Positions 7,993 through 14,962 of a DNA stretch of 46,023 nt are shown one piece after another. Each line of letters starts with the position of its first letter. The stretch's first letter is position 1. Below the pieces are notes generated by a model. The model did not search any database. It was not told where the DNA came from and saw nothing but the letters and a program-made list of their open reading frames with translations. The stretch is taken from NCBI RefSeq assembly GCF_001953305.1, contig NZ_MTFE01000010.1, forward strand, positions 724,359-770,381, written 5' to 3'. A program made the translations under genes and the position numbers. Source of the stretch: Cnuella takakiae (lineage in GTDB: Bacteria > Bacteroidota > Bacteroidia > Chitinophagales > Chitinophagaceae).

Positions 7993-9423
7993 ATGAACGC
8001 CAAGAATTACCTGTCTTTTTTTGCTGCCCTGTTGCTGCTGGCCTGCTCCAAACAGATCACCCCGGTGCGCACGCCTACCACCTCGGCCGAGGCATACGTC
8101 AATCAATACCTTACCCGGCCCGACCGCAGTGCGCTGTTTGCCCGGCAGCCTGCACTTTCTTTTTCGCAAAATGGGTTGGGCGTATTGCCCCTCATTGATA
8201 TCCGGCAAGACAGCGTTTACCAAACCATAGATGGTTTTGGGTATACCCTTTCCGGAGGCAGTGCCGGCCACCTGTTGCAGATGACGCCTGCGGCACGTGC
8301 CACGCTCTTGCGCGAGTTGTTTGACACCACGGGCAATAGCATCGGTATTTCTTACCTGCGCCTGAGCATCGGTGCTTCCGACCTCAATGCAAAAGTATTT
8401 TCCTACAACGACCTGCCGGCAGGCGAAACCGACCCGCAGATGCAGCGCTTTGACCTGGGCCCCGACCGGCAGGATATGATCCCTGTACTGAAGGAAATAC
8501 TGGCCATCAATCCGGGTATCAAGCTGATGGCATCGCCCTGGTCGCCACCGGCCTGGATGAAAACCAATGGCGATACGCGTGGCGGCAGCCTCAAACCCGA
8601 GTGGTACGATGCCTATGCCCGCTACCTGGTGCGTTATGTACAGGAAATGCAGAAGGAAGGCATCCGCATCGATGCCATTACGGTACAAAATGAGCCGCTT
8701 CACCCGGGTAACAATCCCAGCCTGCTGATGCCGGCTTCCGAGCAGGCCGCATTCATCAAGCAAAGCCTGGGGCCACAGTTCCGGGCAGCGGGTTTGAATA
8801 CCAGGATCATCATCTACGATCACAATGCCGACCGGCCCGATTATCCTATTTCCATCCTTAACGATCCGGCGGCAAAACAGTATATCGACGGGTCGGCTTT
8901 TCACCTGTATGCGGGCCCTATCAGCGCACTGAGTGAAGTAAAGGCCGCGCACCCCGACAAGCACCTCTATTTCACCGAACAGTGGACCGGTGCGCCGGGT
9001 AAGTTTGCCGAAGACCTGCAGTGGCATGTGGCTACCCTTACCATCGGCGCCACCCGCAACTGGGCCCGCTGTGTGCTGGAGTGGAACCTCACTTCCAACC
9101 CGCAGCTCACGCCTTTTACGGATAGGGGCGGCTGCAGTTCCTGCCTGGGTGGCATCACCATCGATGGCGACCGCGTAATGCGCAATTCAGGATATTACGT
9201 GGTGGCGCATGCCTCGCGCTATGTGCGTCCGGGCTCGGTGCGGGTAGGAAGCAATACCATACAGGATGTACCCAACGTGGCATTCCGCACACCTGCGGGC
9301 AAGCTGGTTTTGATAGCCGTTAATACCGGTGCCGCTGCCAAACAGTTTGCGGTAAGAAGCGGAAGCAAAAGTTTTGTGGCCAGCCTCGATCCTGGTAGCG
9401 TAGGCACTTTTGTGTGGGAGTAA
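7993..9423 (+). CDS. Glycoside hydrolase family 30 lipoprotein (glucosylceramidase/beta-1,6-glucanase type)
   Basis: This is a retaining (alpha/beta)8-barrel hydrolase of 476 residues, probably acting on beta-glucosidic links at the cell surface or in the periplasm. The start MNAKNYLSFFAALLLLACSK gives a lipobox with lipidated Cys18. GH30 hallmarks are GFGYTLSGGSAGHLL near residue 85, LRLSIGASD, ASPWSPPAWMKTNG, the acid/base Glu234 in TVQNEPLH and the nucleophile Glu329 in YFTEQWTG. The C-terminal ~70 residues form the usual beta-sandwich (VLIAVNTGAAAKQF). ATG 7993 is chosen for the signal peptide, with TATCTTTC about 20 bases upstream. It lies in opposite orientation between paaE and paaA and is bordered by dispersed repeats, so it looks inserted there. 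Confidence 0.93.
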   Translation: MNAKNYLSFFAALLLLACSKQITPVRTPTTSAEAYVNQYLTRPDRSALFARQPALSFSQNGLGVLPLIDIRQDSVYQTIDGFGYTLSGGSAGHLLQMTPAARATLLRELFDTTGNSIGISYLRLSIGASDLNAKVFSYNDLPAGETDPQMQRFDLGPDRQDMIPVLKEILAINPGIKLMASPWSPPAWMKTNGDTRGGSLKPEWYDAYARYLVRYVQEMQKEGIRIDAITVQNEPLHPGNNPSLLMPASEQAAFIKQSLGPQFRAAGLNTRIIIYDHNADRPDYPISILNDPAAKQYIDGSAFHLYAGPISALSEVKAAHPDKHLYFTEQWTGAPGKFAEDLQWHVATLTIGATRNWARCVLEWNLTSNPQLTPFTDRGGCSSCLGGITIDGDRVMRNSGYYVVAHASRYVRPGSVRVGSNTIQDVPNVAFRTPAGKLVLIAVNTGAAAKQFAVRSGSKSFVASLDPGSVGTFVWE

Positions 9424-9425
9424 TT

Positions 9426-9562
9426 TTTGAACCACAAAGACAGGAAGGACACAAAGGTTCACGAAGGTTTGTTTTGTCTGTTTTCCATTTGCAGCAGATC
9501 GTTGCAAATCTTAAGGCAATCCCTTTGTGCTTCTTTGTCCCTTTGTGTCTTTGTGGTTCAAA
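9426..9562. repeat. Facing pair of CCACAAAGACACAAAGG-family repeats
   Basis: GAACCACAAAGACAGGAAGG at ~9426-9445 faces its near-complement, CTTTGTGTCTTTGTGGTTC, at ~9541-9560. The pair lies between the convergent GH30 and paaE genes and covers most of the 183-bp gap; no gene is supported here. It could form a long stem. Confidence 0.75.
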
Positions 9563-9606
9563 TACTGGCTCGGCGCAAAGGTCTTTTCTGTCTTTCCCGT
9601 CTCCTC

Positions 9607-10686
9607 CTACTTCCCATCAAAATCCACCACCACCGTTTCCGAAACAGGATGGCTTTGACAGGTAAGGATAAAACCTGCATCAATCTCTTCCTGCTCCAGT
9701 CCCCAGTGAGCATCCATTTGCACCTGGCCTTCCACGAGGAGGGCCTTGCAGGTGCAGCACACTCCGCCCTTGCAGGCAAAGGGCAGGTCGGCGCCCTGTG
9801 CAAGGGCGGCATCCAGTATGCTTTGTCCGCTATGTGCTAAGGAAAACCGGAAACTGCGGCCATCGAGTTTAACCTGTATCTGCGACTGGGCACTGTTGGT
9901 GATTTCGGATGTGGGATTTTGGATTTCGGAAGGCTTGCGCTGGCCGGGTGTGGTGAAAAGCTCGAAGTGGATCTGTTTGGGTGCAACGCCTTTTTCCAGC
10001 AGCGCATCCCGCACGGTAAAAATCATTTCCTCAGGGCCGCACAAAAAAAACTCGTGGCTGCTGGTTACGTCAATCAGTTTTTCTAGTAAAAACAAAGTCT
10101 TTTCCCGGTTGATGCGGCCATTGTTCAAAGGGCTGTCCATCGCCTCGCGGCTGAGGATATGGTAGATACGGAAGCGGTGCAGGTAGCGGTCCTTGATGGC
10201 TTCCAGCTCCTCGCGGAAGATGATGCTGGTAATGCTGCGGTTGCCATAAACTAAGGTGAAGGTGCTTTGGGGCTCCGTGTCAAGGGTGGATTTAATCAGG
10301 GAAAGAACAGGGGTGATACCACTGCCTGCGGCAAAGGCTACATAGTTCTTTGCCTGTGCAGGATTTAGCGGGGTGTTGAACTTACCAACCGGTGGCATCA
10401 CTTCCAGCACATCGCCGGGCTTTAATGCTTCATTTACCCAGGTGGAAAACAGTCCGCCCGCAACCTTTTTTACAGCCACCCTGAGTACGCCTTCCTGCGG
10501 GCTGCTGCAAATAGAATAGTTGCGGCGCAGCTCCTGCCCATTCAGTGTCGTTCTGATGGTGAGGCTTTGGCCGGGTGTAAAAGCAAATACTTCCTTTAAG
10601 TGTTCCGGGATGGAAAAAGCGATGGATACGCAATCGTCGGTTTCGCGGCGTACGGAGGCTACGGTGAGCGGGTGAAAATGGATCAT
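9607..10686 (-). CDS. paaE: Phenylacetyl-CoA epoxidase reductase subunit PaaE, with a repeat-encoded interdomain linker
   Basis: PaaE passes electrons from NAD(P)H through FAD and a 2Fe-2S cluster to PaaA. The 359-residue protein has an FAD domain (residues ~1-105, RRNYSICSSP), an NAD(P) domain (~110-235, FAAGSGITPVLSLIKS, EFFLCGPEEMI) and a C-terminal plant-type ferredoxin domain with CKGGVCCTC and a final Cys in LTCQSHP. The linker between the last two domains (about residues 253-262, SEIQNPTSEI) is encoded by a degenerate dispersed repeat at 9901-9930. This region is naturally variable, so function is probably kept. In many Bacteroidota paaE directly precedes paaA; here a GH30 gene separates them. 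Confidence 0.95.
   Translation of the reverse strand: MIHFHPLTVASVRRETDDCVSIAFSIPEHLKEVFAFTPGQSLTIRTTLNGQELRRNYSICSSPQEGVLRVAVKKVAGGLFSTWVNEALKPGDVLEVMPPVGKFNTPLNPAQAKNYVAFAAGSGITPVLSLIKSTLDTEPQSTFTLVYGNRSITSIIFREELEAIKDRYLHRFRIYHILSREAMDSPLNNGRINREKTLFLLEKLIDVTSSHEFFLCGPEEMIFTVRDALLEKGVAPKQIHFELFTTPGQRKPSEIQNPTSEITNSAQSQIQVKLDGRSFRFSLAHSGQSILDAALAQGADLPFACKGGVCCTCKALLVEGQVQMDAHWGLEQEEIDAGFILTCQSHPVSETVVVDFDGK
9901..9930 (-). repeat. In-frame tandem-type repeat in paaE linker
   Basis: On the paaE coding strand this is a run of TCCGAAATCCAAAATC-type units encoding SEIQNPTSEI. The unit is internally repetitive (GAAATC twice, ATCC three times). Confidence 0.65.
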
Positions 10687-10735
10687 AAGGCAATCGTTGG
10701 TGCTAATTTAGGCCAGTTGCTGTAAGGCTGGAGCA

Positions 10736-10785
10736 AAGCTGCAAGTGGTTAGCTACAAGCCATGAGCTGCAAGCTGCAAGTAAGC
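10736..10785. repeat. GCTGCAAG/TAGCTACAAGC-type repeat, copy 1
   Basis: Contains GGTTAGCTACAAGCCATGAG and GCTGCAAGCTGCAAG. A related inverted copy is at 11236-11268. The 10687-11265 stretch has no supportable gene and holds this repeat, a large nested palindrome, a terminator-like hairpin and the second copy. Confidence 0.6.
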
Positions 10786-10847
10786 CTGGGCAAAGCTTTA
10801 AAATGATGTTTGAAACATACCTTTTGTTAAGGATAAAGTAGCGAATC

Positions 10848-11062
10848 TGATAAAGCCTATAGGGCTTCAAGCTGAATAGCCGCCGGTGCAGCCGGCGGAT
10901 GGGCGTATCGTAGCATTTTCTTGCCCAACCCTGTAAGGGTTGAACCTTGCACCGGCTTATTGTTCAACCCTTACAGGGTTGGTTGTTTTACACATGTAGC
11001 CTGTTTGTTACCGCCGGTTGCACCGGCGGCTATTCCTATTTGAGCCCTACGGGCTCAATCTG
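10848..11062. repeat. ~214-bp nested palindromic element
   Basis: Two pairs of arms are nested. The outer arms run ~10848-10898 and ~11011-11062 and share AATAGCCGCCGGTGCA plus an AGCC(C/T)...GGGCT box. The inner arms are CCAACCCTGTAAGGGTTGAA at ~10925-10944 and its complement at ~10962-10982. The sub-blocks CCGCCGGTGCAGCCGGCGG, CAACCCTTACAGGGTTG and GAGCCCTACGGGCTC are each palindromic. The layout suggests a REP/BIME-like element mobilised in trans; no transposase lies in the window. Confidence 0.8.
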
Positions 11063-11155
11063 CACCGCGCTTTTCACAGCTTGTATGCACCACATAAGTT
11101 GGGTAAATGAAAAGGATTGATAAAAAACCTGTTATCAATATTCTTACAAAGAGAA

Positions 11156-11181
11156 ATACCTGCCCGGAAACAGGCAGGTAT
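11156..11181 (-). terminator. Hairpin downstream of the low-complexity secreted protein gene
   Basis: ATACCTGCC (11156-11164) pairs with GGCAGGTAT (11173-11181). On the minus strand it is followed by TTCTCTTTG. It lies ~85 bp after the minus-strand gene ending at 11266, so a terminator role is plausible. Confidence 0.5.
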
Positions 11182-11235
11182 CAAAGTGGGGTTATATGCT
11201 ATCAACAAAGTAATGTAACTAGCTGCCAGAAAACC

Positions 11236-11268
11236 GGCTTGCAGCTTGTAGCTAAAAGCTTGCAGCTA
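11236..11268. repeat. GCTGCAAG/TAGCTACAAGC-type repeat, copy 2, supplying a stop codon
   Basis: The minus strand reads TAGCTGCAAGCTTTTAGCTA then CAAGCTGCAAG. The first three bases are the stop codon of the gene ending at 11266, so the repeat abuts or truncates its 3' end. Confidence 0.55.
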
Positions 11269-11979
11269 TTCCTTCGTGATATTGAAATTATACTTCCGCT
11301 GCAGTTTGCGGGCAACACCAGCACTGTTGACAACAGGCGTCAGCTTTGGAGCTTCCGCGTCGATGCGTTCCTTAATCTGCTTTTTCAATACATCGTTTTC
11401 GGGCGTCAGCAAAATATCGGTCACTGTTACGCCGCCATCAGTTTCAATGGTATACGACAAGGTACCGTAGTACGTGCCTTTCTTGATCTTCTTATTGGTC
11501 AGCCCTTCGCCTTTAACGGTAGCCAGCACCGAAGCCATATAGTCCTTCATCAGGGCATTGTTGTCCTTAGGCTTTTCAGGGGCCGGAGCTGGTGCAGGTG
11601 CAGCAGCTGTTTCCGTTGTGGTGTTTTCGGTAGCGGTTGTTTCCGTAGTTTGCGCGGTTTCGCCGGCTGTGGTGCCGGTAGCAGCGGTGCCCGTGTTATT
11701 GGCGGCTGCTGCAGGCCTTGTGGTAGTGCCAGCAGTGGCCGAAGTAGTGGTTGTTGCCGGTACACCGGGAGCGGTAGGCGCTACGGCCACTGCCGGGGCG
11801 GGTGCCTTGGCGCTGGTATCGATAAACTTGGAGAGGTCGTCGCCCTTGCGGATCACCACACCGGGCATGCTTTTGAGCTTGCCGCTGTACAGTAGGTCTT
11901 TGAGCGACTGTGCCTGGGCCATGCCCGAAACGGCGAGCAGTAGAAACAATATGCTTTTTTTCATCTGTGCTTGCTTCAT
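11266..11979 (-). CDS. Secreted protein with Ala/Thr/Pro-rich linker and TonB-C-like end
   Basis: I do not recognise this 237-residue protein as a named family. It has a signal peptide (MKQAQMKKSILFLLLAVSGMAQAQ), a short N-terminal region (~25-57), a low-complexity segment rich in Ala, Thr and Pro (~58-138) and a folded C-terminal part (~140-237). The latter (TYYGTLSYTIETDGGVTVTD, EAPKLTPVVN) resembles the C-terminal domain of TonB-like or peptidoglycan-linked proteins in Bacteroidota, but this is only a resemblance. The start is supported by TACCTTTC (11985-11992) five bases before the ATG. Its stop codon belongs to a dispersed repeat, so the original C-terminus may have differed. Confidence 0.75.
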   Translation of the reverse strand: MKQAQMKKSILFLLLAVSGMAQAQSLKDLLYSGKLKSMPGVVIRKGDDLSKFIDTSAKAPAPAVAVAPTAPGVPATTTTSATAGTTTRPAAAANNTGTAATGTTAGETAQTTETTATENTTTETAAAPAPAPAPEKPKDNNALMKDYMASVLATVKGEGLTNKKIKKGTYYGTLSYTIETDGGVTVTDILLTPENDVLKKQIKERIDAEAPKLTPVVNSAGVARKLQRKYNFNITKE

Positions 11980-12142
11980 TGGGTGAAAGGTAAATGCTTA
12001 TCCTGTTAGCTATGTGCTAAATAACGTGCCTGGTCCCGTTGCATTGTGCAAGAGGGCTACTACAAGTTAGGTATTCAGTTCTTAATATTTGCCCCATTGG
12101 CTAAGGGTAAGTGCTGATAGGCCCGCCAGTAACGGTTCCTGG

Positions 12143-12174
12143 TTTGGGCGCACCCCTAAAATGCACTAGGTTTG
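12143..12174 (+). promoter_or_regulatory. Bacteroidota-type promoter for the PfkB kinase gene
   Basis: TTTG at 12143-12146 and TAGGTTTG at 12167-12174, separated by 20 bases, match the known -33 TTTG / -7 TAnnTTTG pattern of this phylum. Transcription would begin near 12180 and give a ~100-base leader. Confidence 0.65.
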
Positions 12175-12182
12175 CACCCCGT

Positions 12183-12275
12183 AAACAGAGTGCGGAGTGA
12201 TTCGTACGCAGTACGGAGTCTATACTTCGCACCCGGCGTACTTTCTTCGTACTTCCACCTTCGTACTTCTAACTT
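12183..12275. repeat. Degenerate CTTCGTACTTC / AGTACGGAGT repeats in the leader of the PfkB gene
   Basis: CTTCGTACTTC occurs twice (near 12245 and 12258) and GAGTGCGGAGT/CGCAGTACGGAGT lie upstream in complementary sense, so the leader can fold. It resembles tandem dispersed repeats seen elsewhere in the window. Confidence 0.5.
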
Positions 12276-12281
12276 ATCCTT

Positions 12282-13205
12282 ATGTCTTTGATTGTAGTGG
12301 GTACCATGGCTTTCGACGCTATCGAAACCCCCTTTGGCAAGAGCGACCGTATCATCGGCGGCTCCGCAACTTATGTGGCTTATGCAGCTGCCAACTTTGT
12401 GCAGCCCGTGCAGCAGATCTCCATTGTAGGGAACGATTTCCCCGAAGCCGAGATGGCCGAACTCCGCAGCCGCGGTGTCCAGCTGGACGGCGTGGAAGTA
12501 GTGGCCGACAAGCCTTCTTTCTTTTGGTCGGGGCGTTACCACATGGACATGAACACCCGCGACACCCTGGTGACCGACCTCAACGTACTGGCTGATTTCA
12601 ACCCCCAGGTGCCGGATGCCTTCCAGGGCGCCGAGTTCCTGATGCTGGGCAACCTCATGCCCAAGCTCCAGAAACAGGTGATTGAACAGCTGAAAGAGCG
12701 TCCCCGCCTGATTGTGATGGACACCATGAACTTTTGGATGGACATTGCCATGGACGACCTGAAAGAGGTGCTGGGTATGGTGGATGTGCTGCTGGTAAAC
12801 GACGGCGAAGCCCGCCAGCTGAGCGGCGAGTTTTCGCTGGTAAAGGCTGCCCGCAAAATTATGGCCATGGGCCCGCAGTACCTGATCATCAAAAAAGGCG
12901 AACACGGCGCGCTGCTTTTCCACAAAGACCAGGTGTTCTTTGCACCCGCCCTGCCCCTGGAAGATGTATTTGACCCCACCGGCGCTGGCGACACTTTTGC
13001 CGGAGGCTTTATCGGTCATATTGCCCGCACCAAGGACATCTCTTTCGACAACATGAAGACCGCCATCATCGTAGGTTCGGCAATGGCTTCTTACTGCGTG
13101 GAGAAATTTGGTCCCGAGCGCCTGAAGGAAATCACCAAGGAAGATATCGAGCGCCGCCTCCAGCAGTTCCAGGAGCTGGTGAACTTTGATATTGAACTGG
13201 TGTAA
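12282..13205 (+). CDS. PfkB/ribokinase-family carbohydrate or nucleoside kinase
   Basis: The 307-residue protein has the ribokinase fold and should phosphorylate a sugar or nucleoside with ATP. The N-terminal IIGGSATYVAYAAANF is the first PfkB signature, and DPTGAGDTFAGG (231-242) is the second, with catalytic base Asp237 and the GAGD anion hole. LIVMDTMNFW and LLVNDGEARQLSG are the usual central strands. Substrate cannot be read from sequence; related Bacteroidota proteins are annotated as sugar or adenosine kinases. ATG 12282 fits the family start (MSLIVVGTMAFDAIETP). The gene stands alone, with a clear promoter upstream and an intrinsic terminator 25 bp after its stop. Confidence 0.88.
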   Translation: MSLIVVGTMAFDAIETPFGKSDRIIGGSATYVAYAAANFVQPVQQISIVGNDFPEAEMAELRSRGVQLDGVEVVADKPSFFWSGRYHMDMNTRDTLVTDLNVLADFNPQVPDAFQGAEFLMLGNLMPKLQKQVIEQLKERPRLIVMDTMNFWMDIAMDDLKEVLGMVDVLLVNDGEARQLSGEFSLVKAARKIMAMGPQYLIIKKGEHGALLFHKDQVFFAPALPLEDVFDPTGAGDTFAGGFIGHIARTKDISFDNMKTAIIVGSAMASYCVEKFGPERLKEITKEDIERRLQQFQELVNFDIELV

Positions 13206-13229
13206 GTACCATTTTACCTGATTGTACCA

Positions 13230-13256
13230 AGAGCAGCCAATGGCTGCTCTTTTTTT
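13230..13256 (+). terminator. Intrinsic terminator after the PfkB gene
   Basis: AGAGCAGCC (13230-13238) pairs with GGCTGCTCT (13242-13250) around three bases, followed by a run of Ts. Confidence 0.9.
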
Positions 13257-13444
13257 ATGGCTGCCCTGATGAAACCCTTTGTCAAAAGCTGTTTGACAGA
13301 TTTTGGCACAACCATTTTGTTTATTCGCAATGCAACCAAAACTAACTTTATCAAAACAAAATCCGCACAACGGCAAAGCCTTGCCGCAATCCTGTTGACA
13401 TTCCAGTTCACCCGATTGTTTATTATTTAACTCTTATTCACCCG

Positions 13445-13756
13445 ATGAAACCTGAGCTTCAACACGCTTCCAGCCCTTCGTATACCCCTGCCGAACCCGC
13501 TCCCTACGCCCGCTTTGTTTTATTCTTTCCTTTTCAGGAACAAAATCTTTGTGCTGAAGTGGCAGCTATTGCCATGGACAACTGGGTGTTGTACGAATGC
13601 TTTTTGCAGCCTTCCAATATGATGTATTATATCAGTTGGGACAATGGCGCCCCGGCACCTGAATGGGTGGAAATGGAACTGGGCAAGGTGCCCGCATTTG
13701 CCAATGAACTCCTGAAGGCCCTGGAACGGTACCAAAATACCGATGCCATTCTATAG
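13445..13756 (+). CDS. Small hypothetical protein
   Basis: The protein has 103 residues and no family I recognise. It has no signal peptide or membrane segment. The sequence is rich in aromatic residues (YARFVLFFPFQ, NWVLYECFLQ, MMYYISWDNG), suggesting a small beta-rich cytoplasmic protein. It is followed by a terminator shared with the convergent WYL regulator gene. A TGTCAAA/TTTGACA inverted repeat (13280-13298) and a TTCACCCGAT direct repeat (13407 and 13437, the latter overlapping the start codon) lie upstream; their meaning is unknown. Confidence 0.65.
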   Translation: MKPELQHASSPSYTPAEPAPYARFVLFFPFQEQNLCAEVAAIAMDNWVLYECFLQPSNMMYYISWDNGAPAPEWVEMELGKVPAFANELLKALERYQNTDAIL

Positions 13757-13788
13757 GTCACCAGCTTTTAATGTGGACGGTTTATAGT

Positions 13789-13819
13789 GCCGGAGCCGCG
13801 CTGCGGCTTCGGCTTTTTT
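13789..13819. terminator. Terminator between the small hypothetical gene and the WYL regulator
   Basis: GCCGGAGCCGC (13789-13799) pairs with GCGGCTTCGGC (13803-13813), followed by six Ts. It ends at the last codons of the convergent WYL gene, so it can serve the plus-strand gene directly. Confidence 0.85.
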
Positions 13820-14879
13820 AATACATTTTGTTGGCCTCCTGTTCATCAATGGGCAGGTCCTGTTCGTGCAGGTCTACCATTCTTTGTGCTTTTTCCACCA
13901 GCATGTCTTTCAACAACTGCGGCCGGTGCACCTTGATCTTGTCCAGGCCATAACCAAGGAAGCCCACCAGCTCGCGGCCGATGCTGCATTGCAGGTGCAA
14001 CATATAATTCCCGTTCTCCAGCTGGCGCCATTGCTGCGAGTGATGCCAGAAATAGCGCATCCACGACTCGCCGTAAGCCTTGGTGTATTCTATTTCGATG
14101 TCATAAACCTGGTCGTCAATGGGGTCGGAAATGCCAAAGAGCAAGCCCATTTTTTCATGAAAGCTATCCGTGAGGTTCTTCCGGTTGAACTTGGTATTGG
14201 TAAGGTGAAAGCGGGTGTTTCTGTCAATGGGAAAGATGATCAGTTTTTCCATGTTGTTGAAGCCCGCCATATAGGTGCGGCCCCGGTGAAATACCAGTTG
14301 CATGGGTTGCAGCGCCAGTGGAAAATCGGACTCGGTAACATGCATATTTGCCGAGTTGATACCCACCGATTCAATAACGATCATCCGGTTGTTGTGCAGC
14401 GCCCAGATGTAATCTTCAATCAACTGGTGTTCGGCCTCGTCGTATAGCTGCGCAAAAAAGTTGGTGCGGTGCAGGTATAGCTCGTTGGCCTGTATGAACT
14501 GCTGGTACTTGCTTTTGGAAAAGGCTTTGTAGATGATCTGTTCAAACTTGTTGATAGAAGCCCGGCGTTGCTGTACAATGGTGGCCGGTGCAAAGTTCTT
14601 CAGCAGGAAGAAGGAATTGATATCATACTGCGAAATGTTTTCCAGCCCGTCTTCGTATTCCAGCTTCCAGGTTTTGCGGTTCTTTTCATCCACAAACTCT
14701 ACTACGTTTTCGCCTTCGGCAATTTGCAGGCTTTGCAAGGTGATGAGATCGCGGTACAACTGGCGGCTGCTTACCTCGATGCCTACGCTGTCGGTCCAGT
14801 GCTTGATGATTTCAATGGTGACCGGCCCCCTGCGCAGGCGGTTGTATATGCGGATAAGGCGCTCCATTCGTGCAGACAT
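13818..14879 (-). CDS. WYL-domain transcriptional regulator
   Basis: The protein has 353 residues with an N-terminal winged helix-turn-helix (~1-65, MERLIRIYNRLRRGPVTIEI, SSRQLYRDLITLQSL) followed by a WYL ligand-sensing domain (~145-225, ALHNNRMIVIESVG, LQPMQLVFHRGRTYMAGFNN) and a C-terminal WCX-like extension (~240-340). Members of this family control DNA repair, defence and metabolic genes in response to a nucleotide or nucleic acid ligand. ATG 14879 is preferred; a TTG at 14921 would add 14 unlike residues. No defence or CRISPR genes are nearby, so the target is unknown. It is transcribed alone towards the convergent small hypothetical gene. Confidence 0.85.
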   Translation of the reverse strand: MSARMERLIRIYNRLRRGPVTIEIIKHWTDSVGIEVSSRQLYRDLITLQSLQIAEGENVVEFVDEKNRKTWKLEYEDGLENISQYDINSFFLLKNFAPATIVQQRRASINKFEQIIYKAFSKSKYQQFIQANELYLHRTNFFAQLYDEAEHQLIEDYIWALHNNRMIVIESVGINSANMHVTESDFPLALQPMQLVFHRGRTYMAGFNNMEKLIIFPIDRNTRFHLTNTKFNRKNLTDSFHEKMGLLFGISDPIDDQVYDIEIEYTKAYGESWMRYFWHHSQQWRQLENGNYMLHLQCSIGRELVGFLGYGLDKIKVHRPQLLKDMLVEKAQRMVDLHEQDLPIDEQEANKMY

Positions 14880-14962
14880 AGTAAGGGTGTGCTTCGAAAG
14901 CTTTGGTGTTTCGTTGGTCAATAAGGTGTCGAATTTCCGGAAAATACAGCTATCTGCACCTG

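Noticed and set aside
9427-9840. Plus-strand open frame starting in the CCACAAAGACAGG repeat between GH30 and paaE.
   Set aside because: Its first half is the repeat pair and its second half is the antisense of paaE; the hydrophobic stretch is the chance reading of the repeat.
14880-14921. TTG at 14921 as the start of the WYL regulator.
   Set aside because: The 14 extra residues have no similarity to the family and an ATG at 14879 stands directly before the helix-turn-helix.
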